This document shows positions 59,345 through 64,000 of a stretch of 64,000 nt of DNA, piece after piece. Source of the DNA: Phytomonospora endophytica (GTDB lineage: Bacteria > Actinomycetota > Actinomycetes > Mycobacteriales > Micromonosporaceae). A model generated the notes under the pieces. The model saw nothing but the letters and a program-made list of their open reading frames with translations. It ran no database searches and was not told the DNA's origin. The position numbers and the translations under genes were made by a program. The stretch covers positions 1 to 64,000 of the forward strand of contig NZ_JACHGT010000009.1 in the NCBI RefSeq assembly GCF_014202425.1, written 5' to 3'. Within the stretch, counting starts at the first letter, position 1, and each line of letters opens with the position of its first letter.

Positions 59345-60387
59345 CAGCGTCTCCGGTGCATCAGGGCGAGGAACAGCGGTACGCCGACGAGGGCGGTGAT
59401 GACTCCGGCGGGCAGTTCCCTGGGCGCGGCGAGCGTTCGCGCGGCGACGTCGACGAGGACCATGAAGGCCGCTCCCAGCAGCGGTGCCAGGACGAGCACC
59501 CGGGCGTGGACCGCGCCGGTGAGCAGCCTTGCGACGTGCGGGATCACCAGTCCGGCGAAGCCGATGGCGCCGCTGACGGCGACCATCGCGCCGGTCATCA
59601 GCGCGGTGAGCGCGAAGAGGCCGAGCCGCAGCCCGCGCGCGTCCACGCCGAGCGCGCCGGCCGTCTCGTCGCCGAGCGAGAGGACGTCCAGGTCGCGACG
59701 CAGCCGGTGGAGCACGCCGATCCCGCCGAGCACGACGACCGCGACGACGGGGATCACGTCCCAGCTCGCGGCGCCGAACCCGCCCATGGTCCAGAAGAGG
59801 ATCGTGCCGGTGGTCTCGCCGTCGGGCAGCAGGTAGACCAGGACGCTCATGACCGCCTGGAGCCCGACGGAGATCGCGACGCCGGTGAGGACGAGCCGCA
59901 GCGGCGCGAGCCCGGCCGCCGCGAGGTAGACGACGACGGCCGCGCCGACGGCTCCGGCGAACGCTCCCCCGGTGACGGCGAGGCCGCCCGCACCGAGCAG
60001 TCCGGCGGCGACGGCTCCCACGGACGCGCCCGAGGAGACGCCGAGGATGTACGGGTCGGCGAGCGGGTTGCGGACCAGCGCCTGCATCGCGACTCCCGCG
60101 GCGGCGAGTCCGGCGCCGACGAGCGCGGCGAGCAGGACTCGCGGCATGCGGATCCGCCAGACGATCTGGTAGCGGGTGACCTCGTCGGCGTCGATCGTGC
60201 CGCCGGTGAGGGCGGCCCAGAGGTAGCCGGCGGTGTCGGCGGGCGGGATGGCGGCCGAGCCGAGGCCGACGGCGAGGATCACGGCGACCGGGAGCAGCGC
60301 GGCGAGGGCGAGGACGGCGAGGGTGTGGGATCCCCGGCGTGATCGTGGGGGCGCCGGGACGGCCGCGAGGGCGGCGGGCGGGGGCAT
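59344..60387 (-). CDS. Metal-chelate ABC transporter permease (FecCD family)
   Basis: A 347-aa permease with about ten transmembrane helices. The FecCD signatures IRMPRVLLAALVGAGLAAAGVAMQAL, RNPLADPYILGVSSGAS and GAIGFAGLVIPHVARLL are visible. The ATG at 60387 is chosen because GGAGG lies about 10 bases upstream; the longer frame to 60426 would start inside the proposed metal-regulator box. It heads the permease-ATPase-binder operon. The promoter holds TGAAAACGATTGTCA, which resembles the zinc regulator box more than the iron DtxR box, so zinc or a zinc chelator may be the real cargo. Confidence 0.93.
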   Translation of the reverse strand: MPPPAALAAVPAPPRSRRGSHTLAVLALAALLPVAVILAVGLGSAAIPPADTAGYLWAALTGGTIDADEVTRYQIVWRIRMPRVLLAALVGAGLAAAGVAMQALVRNPLADPYILGVSSGASVGAVAAGLLGAGGLAVTGGAFAGAVGAAVVVYLAAAGLAPLRLVLTGVAISVGLQAVMSVLVYLLPDGETTGTILFWTMGGFGAASWDVIPVVAVVVLGGIGVLHRLRRDLDVLSLGDETAGALGVDARGLRLGLFALTALMTGAMVAVSGAIGFAGLVIPHVARLLTGAVHARVLVLAPLLGAAFMVLVDVAARTLAAPRELPAGVITALVGVPLFLALMHRRR

Positions 60388-60410
60388 GCGGGGTGGACCT
60401 CCGAGACAAT

Positions 60411-60425
60411 TGAAAACGATTGTCA
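60411..60425. promoter_or_regulatory. Zur-like box before the FecCD operon
   Basis: TGAAAACGATTGTCA is an imperfect dyad that resembles the actinobacterial Zur box (TGAAAATGATTTTCA type) and differs from the DtxR/IdeR box (TTAGGTTAGGCTAACC type). It lies 24 bp upstream of the permease start, in a suitable position for repression. Confidence 0.5.
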
Positions 60426-60516
60426 TTAGAGATTAGGAGCCGCCGACGCGCAAGCCGATGAGTCACCGATCACACCCCCGCCGATGGCCGGTTGAGCGGC
60501 AATCGCCCCAATCCCG

Positions 60517-60522
60517 CATACT
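60517..60522 (+). promoter_or_regulatory. -10-like CATACT of manC
   Basis: CATACT lies 6 bp before the ATG at 60529. No ribosome site precedes the gene, which again suggests a leaderless message. Confidence 0.35.
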
Positions 60523-60528
60523 GGTCCG

Positions 60529-61602
60529 ATGCTTCACGCGGTCATCCCGGCTGGCGGCAGCGGCACGAGGTTGTGGCCGCTGTCCCGCTCGAACCACCCC
60601 AAGTTCCTGCACGACCTGACCGGAGCCGAGCGCAGCCTCCTCCAGTCGACCGTGGCCAGGCTGGCACCGCTCGCCGACGCCGACCGCACCTACGTCGTGA
60701 CCGGCACCGCGCACGCCACGCCGGTGGCCAGGCAGCTACCGGCCGTACCGGACCGCAACCTGCTGATCGAGCCCTCCCCGCGCGACTCCTGCCCGGCCAT
60801 CGCGCTCGCCGCCGCCGTGATCGCCGAGCGCGACCCCTCGGGGATCATGGGCTCCTTCCACTCCGACCACCTCATCCCCGACGAGGCCCGCTTCGTCGAG
60901 ACCGTCCGGACCGCGATGCGCCTGGCTCGCGACGGCTACCTGATGACGATCGGACTGAAACCGACCGCGCCGGAGACGGGCTTCGGCTACCTGCGCTGCG
61001 GCGACCCGCTGGACGGCGGGATGGTGCTGCGGGAGTTCCGCGAGAAGCCCGACAAGGCGACCGCGCAGTCCTATGTGGACGCCGGTTACCTGTGGAACTC
61101 GGGTCTGTTCGTGTGGCAGGTGAGCACGTTCCTGGGCGAACTGGCCCGGCAGCAGCCGAAGCTGCACGACGTCGTGCGCGAGATCGCCGCGGCCTGGGAC
61201 ACTCCGTCGCGCGAGGAACTGATCGGGCGCCTGTGGCCCGAGCTGCCGAAGATCTCGGTCGACCACGCCGTCATGGAGGGCGCCGCCGCCGCGGGCAAGG
61301 TCGCGGTCGTGCCCGGGGACTTCACCTGGCACGACGTCGGCGACTGGGACACCCTCGCCGAGGTGCTGGAGTCCGATGTGGACGGCAACGTCACGATCGG
61401 TTCGGGCGAGGTGTTGAGCATCGACACGACGAACACCGTCGTGGTGCCGAAGGGCGGCCGCCTCATCGCGACCGTCGGCGTGCGCGACCTCGTCGTCGTC
61501 GACACCGACGACGCCGTTCTCGTCTGCCCGCGCAACCGCGCGCAGGACGTCAAGAAGCTGGTCGACGAGCTGAAGGCGCGCGGCGACCGGGCGCACACCT
61601 GA
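60529..61602 (+). CDS. manC: Mannose-1-phosphate guanylyltransferase
   Basis: A 357-aa nucleotidyltransferase that makes GDP-mannose from mannose-1-P and GTP. The N-terminal signature AGGSGTRLWPLSR (about 8-20), EPSPRDSCPAIALAAAVI, GSFHSDHLI (metal/nucleotide site), GLKPTAPETGFGYL and the product-binding FREKPD are all visible, followed by the WNSGLFVW and GDFTWHDVGDWDTL elements. The mannose-6-P isomerase fusion domain seen in some bacteria is absent; manA is a separate gene here. It lies alone on the plus strand, divergent from the FecCD operon, and supplies mannosyltransferases such as the GT4 enzyme at 55.1 kb. Confidence 0.95.
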   Translation: MLHAVIPAGGSGTRLWPLSRSNHPKFLHDLTGAERSLLQSTVARLAPLADADRTYVVTGTAHATPVARQLPAVPDRNLLIEPSPRDSCPAIALAAAVIAERDPSGIMGSFHSDHLIPDEARFVETVRTAMRLARDGYLMTIGLKPTAPETGFGYLRCGDPLDGGMVLREFREKPDKATAQSYVDAGYLWNSGLFVWQVSTFLGELARQQPKLHDVVREIAAAWDTPSREELIGRLWPELPKISVDHAVMEGAAAAGKVAVVPGDFTWHDVGDWDTLAEVLESDVDGNVTIGSGEVLSIDTTNTVVVPKGGRLIATVGVRDLVVVDTDDAVLVCPRNRAQDVKKLVDELKARGDRAHT

Positions 61603-61609
61603 GGAAGGG

Positions 61610-61834
61610 CTAGGGGTTCCCGCCGCCGGTGGCGTCGGTGTTGCCGTAGTGGCGCTGGGCCCCGTCGTGGGTCGCGCCGCCGTAGGGGTTCTTGTCACCG
61701 CCTCCCCAGGTTTTCTCGACACGGCCATGCTCGTGCGAAGGGGCGTTGCGGCCGCGCTCACGCCGGTAGATGACAAGACAGATCGCGGCCAGCACACCGA
61801 TACCGACGAGACCCCACACCGCTAAAGCGTTCAT
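61610..61834 (-). CDS. Small single-pass membrane protein
   Basis: A 74-aa protein: one N-terminal transmembrane helix (LAVWGLVGIGVLAAICLVIYRRE), then a hydrophilic Gly/His/Asn-rich tail (EKTWGGGDKNPYGGATHDG). It lies 7 bp from the convergent manC stop. The ATG is 6 bp from TACCGT on the minus strand. No family is known to me. Confidence 0.65.
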   Translation of the reverse strand: MNALAVWGLVGIGVLAAICLVIYRRERGRNAPSHEHGRVEKTWGGGDKNPYGGATHDGAQRHYGNTDATGGGNP

Positions 61835-61840
61835 GGATTC

Positions 61841-61846
61841 ACGGTA
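61841..61846 (-). promoter_or_regulatory. -10 box TACCGT of the 74-aa membrane protein gene
   Basis: On the minus strand TACCGT lies 6 bp before the ATG at 61834. Confidence 0.5.
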
Positions 61847-61930
61847 CGTGAACGAAGGCCGCTTCCGTCGCCCCTCATGGCCTCCGCCTCCGAAGCTCGT
61901 GGCGTTGAGACGGTCGACCGGGCGCGACGC

Positions 61931-62227
61931 TCAGTCGCCGCCGCCACCGCCGCCGGAATCACCGCCACCACCGGAATCACCGCCGCCCGAGTCCCCTCCA
62001 CCGGAGTCGCCCCAGCCGCCGGAGTCACCCGAGTCGCTCTCGTAGCCGGAGCCGGAGTCCCCATAGGACGATGACGAGGAGTGGTAGTACCCGCCCCCTC
62101 CACCACGGCGCTCGGACTTCCCCCAGCGGCCTTTGCCGCCGAGGATCGCCGCCGCGATGACACCGCCGATGATCAGGAAGACACAGAGGACTCCGGGGTC
62201 GAGACCGGACGACGCAGCGAGCACCAT
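61931..62227 (-). CDS. Small membrane protein with Gly/Ser/Asp-rich tail
   Basis: A 98-aa protein with one transmembrane helix (about residues 11-29, GVLCVFLIIGGVIAAAILGG), a basic stop-transfer (KGRWGKSERR) and a 60-residue tail of GGYYHSSSSS and (SGGGD)n repeats. The ATG at 62227 lies 6 bp from TACCCT on the minus strand; the in-frame GTG at 62230 would be too close. The compositional tail resembles those of its neighbours in this cluster. No family is assigned; a surface-exposed or phase-separating tail is a guess. Confidence 0.6.
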   Translation of the reverse strand: MVLAASSGLDPGVLCVFLIIGGVIAAAILGGKGRWGKSERRGGGGGYYHSSSSSYGDSGSGYESDSGDSGGWGDSGGGDSGGGDSGGGGDSGGGGGGD

Positions 62228-62233
62228 CACGCC

Positions 62234-62239
62234 AGGGTA
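62234..62239 (-). promoter_or_regulatory. -10 box TACCCT of the Gly/Ser/Asp-tail gene
   Basis: On the minus strand TACCCT lies 6 bp before the ATG at 62227. Confidence 0.45.
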
Positions 62240-62276
62240 GGGACGCTGTCAACACCGTCCCGTTACCGTCGCGGAC

Positions 62277-62579
62277 TCAGTACGGCGGCTGCTGCGGCGG
62301 GTACTGGGGAGGCTGCCCGGGGTCCTGAGGAGGCTGGCCGTACGGGTACTGCTGCTGTTGCTGCGAAGGCGGCTGACCGTACGGATACTCGCCGCTCTGC
62401 GGCGGCTGCGGGTAACCGCTCTGCGGGCCGGGTGGGTACGGCGGCTGACCGTACTGCTGCGGACCGTAGGGGTTGGCGTTCTTCTTCTTGTTGTTGACGA
62501 TCACGATCGGGACGACGATCGCCGCCGCGACCACCACGAGAATCAAGAAGACGCACAGCAGACTGCTGACCCGCAACAT
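62277..62579 (-). CDS. Small membrane protein with Pro/Gln/Tyr-rich tail
   Basis: A 100-aa protein: one transmembrane helix (SLLCVFLILVVVAAAIVVPIVIV), a basic stop (NNKKKNANP) and a tail of PYGQPP/QYPPQ-type repeats. The ATG at 62579 and the GTG at 62585 are both possible. The domain plan (single helix plus low-complexity tail) repeats that of the two genes before it, all on the minus strand. No family is assigned. Confidence 0.6.
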   Translation of the reverse strand: MLRVSSLLCVFLILVVVAAAIVVPIVIVNNKKKNANPYGPQQYGQPPYPPGPQSGYPQPPQSGEYPYGQPPSQQQQQYPYGQPPQDPGQPPQYPPQQPPY

Positions 62580-62620
62580 TGTCACCCACTCGTTCCACGT
62601 CTCCGTAGCCCGAAGACGTC

Positions 62621-63394
62621 CTAGAAACCGCCGAAGTCGCCCCCGCCACCGAAGTCGCCTCCGCCGAAGTCACCGCCACCATAGTCCCCGCCGCCGTCAC
62701 CGCCACCGTCACCGCCGCCGTCTCCACCGTCGGAGCCGGCGCCGTCGGCGTAACCGTCGGCGTAGGCGCCGTCGATCATCCCGCCGTACATCGCGGGCAT
62801 GATCAGCGCGTCGAAGATCAGCATCGTGCCGAGGACGCTCGCGCCGCCGATCAGCGCCGGACGCCACCACGGCTCGGAGTACCAGCCACCCGGAACCGGT
62901 CGGCCGCCGACCATCCCGCCCGGGTAGTAGTGCCGGTTGCCCTTGCCCGGGGTGGGGCTGGCGCTGTAGTGGTGGCCGTCGACGTCGGCGTCGATGCGCT
63001 CCTTGACCTGCCCGGCGCGCGACTGCCCGTGCAGCGTCGGCAGCTCCGGACCGGGGTCGATGCCGAGCGCGGTACGGGCCGCTCGCACGTAGTACAGGCC
63101 TTCCAGGGCCGTCTGCCCGGCCAGGTCGTACTGCTTGAGGGTCGTCGCGCGCTCCAGCTGGGCGCCGGCGGCGTTGTAGCGTTCGCCGGCGTCGACGAGG
63201 GCCTGCTGCACGGCGACGTCGTCGCCCGCGGTGAGGTTCATGGTCTGTCCGCCGAGGCGCTCATACCAGCGCTGGGCCTCCTCGCGCGCGTCGGCGACGC
63301 GCCGGGCGGCGGCCTTGCGGCCGAGGATCACGACGGCGACCACCACGATGGCGACCGCGAGAAGAATGACGACCGGAACGACGTAACCCGACAT
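62621..63394 (-). CDS. Membrane protein with coiled-coil region and Gly/Asp-rich C-terminus
   Basis: A 257-aa protein. Residues 3-24 are a transmembrane helix (VVPVVILLAVAIVVVAVVILG). A helical region follows (ADAREEAQRWYERLGGQT, VQQALVDAGERYNAAGAQLERA), with LEGLYYVRAARTALGIDPGPELP, a pattern seen in a widespread actinobacterial family of unknown function. A conserved GNRHYYPGGMVGGRPVPGGWYSEPWWRP loop leads to a second helix (ALIGGASVLGTMLIFDALIM) and a (GGGD)n tail ending GGDFGGF. The ATG at 63394 lies 6 bp after TACCGT. It is divergent from rmuC. Confidence 0.7.
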   Translation of the reverse strand: MSGYVVPVVILLAVAIVVVAVVILGRKAAARRVADAREEAQRWYERLGGQTMNLTAGDDVAVQQALVDAGERYNAAGAQLERATTLKQYDLAGQTALEGLYYVRAARTALGIDPGPELPTLHGQSRAGQVKERIDADVDGHHYSASPTPGKGNRHYYPGGMVGGRPVPGGWYSEPWWRPALIGGASVLGTMLIFDALIMPAMYGGMIDGAYADGYADGAGSDGGDGGGDGGGDGGGDYGGGDFGGGDFGGGGDFGGF

Positions 63395-63400
63395 GTCTGA

Positions 63401-63406
63401 ACGGTA
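63401..63406 (-). promoter_or_regulatory. -10 box TACCGT of the Gly/Asp-tail membrane protein gene
   Basis: On the minus strand TACCGT lies 6 bp before the ATG at 63394, identical to the boxes before the genes at 61834 and 29936. Confidence 0.5.
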
Positions 63407-63436
63407 CCCGGGAAAACTGAGGGCACACTGGAGCGC

Positions 63437-64000
63437 ATGTCGTATGTCCTGATAGCGATCGTCTGTCTGGTTGCCGGGGGCGCGCTCGGCTGGTTCGCGG
63501 CCCGCGCGAAGACGGCGGCGGAGACCGCGACGCTCACCGCGAGACTGGCCGCGCGCGAGGAGGGCGAGACGCGCTTCGAGCAGTCCCTGCGGGCCTTGAG
63601 TCATGACGTGCACGCCGAGGCCAAGGCCGGGCTGTCGGAGCTGGTGCGGCCGCTGTGGGAGAGCCTCGACCGGTATGAGGCGCACATCGCCGACGTCGAG
63701 CGCGCCCGCATCGAGGCTTATGCCACCTTGCGCACGCAGGTGTCGGAGGTCGCGCAGACGTCGGACCGCTTGAGGGCGGAGACGGCGTCGCTGTCGTCGG
63801 CGATGAAGGCGCCCCAGGTGCGGGGAAGGTGGGGCGAGCACCAGCTGCGCCGGATCGTCGAGGCCGCCGGGATGCTGGAGCACTGCGACTTCAGCGAGCA
63901 GGTGACGGTGGCCGTCGAGGAGCGGACGTTCCGGCCGGACCTGGTGGTGCACCTGGCGGGCGGGAAGCAGGTGGTGGTCGACGCCAAGGCGCCGTTCGAC
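63437..64000 (+). CDS. rmuC: DNA recombination protein RmuC, N-terminal part (cut by window end)
   Basis: The first 188 codons of an RmuC-family protein; the gene runs off the window with no stop. It has an N-terminal transmembrane helix (VLIAIVCLVAGGALGWFAA), a long coiled coil (AETATLTARLAAREEGETRFE; ERARIEAYATLRTQVSEVAQ), then the start of the nuclease-like RmuC domain (APQVRGRWGEHQLRRIVEAAGM and RPDLVVHLAGGKQVVVDAKAPFD). RmuC limits recombination at inverted repeats and belongs to the PD-(D/E)xK-like fold. The ATG at 63437 lies 42 bp from the divergent membrane protein start. Confidence 0.93.
   Translation, partial: MSYVLIAIVCLVAGGALGWFAARAKTAAETATLTARLAAREEGETRFEQSLRALSHDVHAEAKAGLSELVRPLWESLDRYEAHIADVERARIEAYATLRTQVSEVAQTSDRLRAETASLSSAMKAPQVRGRWGEHQLRRIVEAAGMLEHCDFSEQVTVAVEERTFRPDLVVHLAGGKQVVVDAKAPFD

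Overview
The window is very GC-rich. Start codons are mixed ATG/GTG and genes are often coupled by 4-bp GTGA/ATGA overlaps. Many genes have a TANNNT box only 6-7 bp before the start codon, which is the hallmark of leaderless transcription. Together with a WhiB2 regulator, coenzyme F420 genes (CofD/FbiA and CofE/FbiB), DUF3499, DUF5997, DUF6357 and SCO7613-type proteins, this marks an actinomycete chromosome. A Glycomycetaceae/Micromonosporales-type filamentous actinobacterium would fit, but that placement is a guess. No rRNA, tRNA, CRISPR array, transposase or prophage was seen. The first ~120 bases are homopolymeric G/C and may be unreliable sequence.

Layout. 0.1-2.9 kb: a SigE-family sigma factor operon with two paralogous membrane-anchored beta-propeller proteins. 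3-9.5 kb: a giant zinc-ribbon membrane protein (SCO7613 type), a Nudix hydrolase, a degenerate pterin dehydratase and a MASE1-only membrane protein. 9.4-13.9 kb: an MFS exporter/LysR pair, a zinc-finger TetR regulator and two secreted or anchored proteins. 14.1-15.3 kb: a Shedu (SduA, DUF4263)-type nuclease gene that appears to carry a 2-nt frameshift. 15.3-20.9 kb: a helix-turn-helix-less LysR-type sensor divergent from DUF5997, a tiny cysteine-rich peptide gene, DUF6357, YchF and small proteins. 21-23.3 kb: S-adenosylhomocysteine hydrolase and a chitin/cellulose-active LPMO.

23.3-24.4 kb is a non-coding stretch with an 8-bp tandem repeat and a large hairpin. 24.4-30.9 kb is the conserved actinobacterial mannose/WhiB2 block: manA, a CDF metal transporter, a SIS isomerase-like protein, Trm112, manB, DUF3499, a metallopeptidase-like protein and whiB2. 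These genes prepare mannose-6-P and mannose-1-P; GDP-mannose is completed by manC at 60.5 kb. 30.9-31.7 kb is another repeat-bearing gap. 31.7-35.1 kb: a Gln/Pro-tailed membrane protein, then cofD and fbiB, which act in succession in F420 synthesis.

35.1-46.0 kb holds the most unusual locus: two giant tandem paralogues (1903 and 1726 aa). Each is built as trypsin-like protease, degenerate calcineurin-like phosphoesterase, NACHT NTPase, pentapeptide repeats and WD40 propellers. This is the architecture of an NTP-dependent conflict (anti-phage or programmed-death) switch. 46.0-50.2 kb: a 14-TM MFS drug exporter with a divergent TetR, and a pair of unknown coupled genes. 50.4-54.1 kb: a heterodimeric ABC exporter. 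54.3-56.2 kb: a TIGR03089 protein and a GT4 glycosyltransferase. 56.2-57.6 kb: a non-coding repeat region. 57.6-60.4 kb: a FecBCD-type metal-chelate ABC importer with a Zur-like box. 60.5-61.6 kb: manC. 61.6-63.4 kb: a run of small membrane proteins with low-complexity tails. 63.4-64.0 kb: the 5' part of rmuC, cut by the window end.
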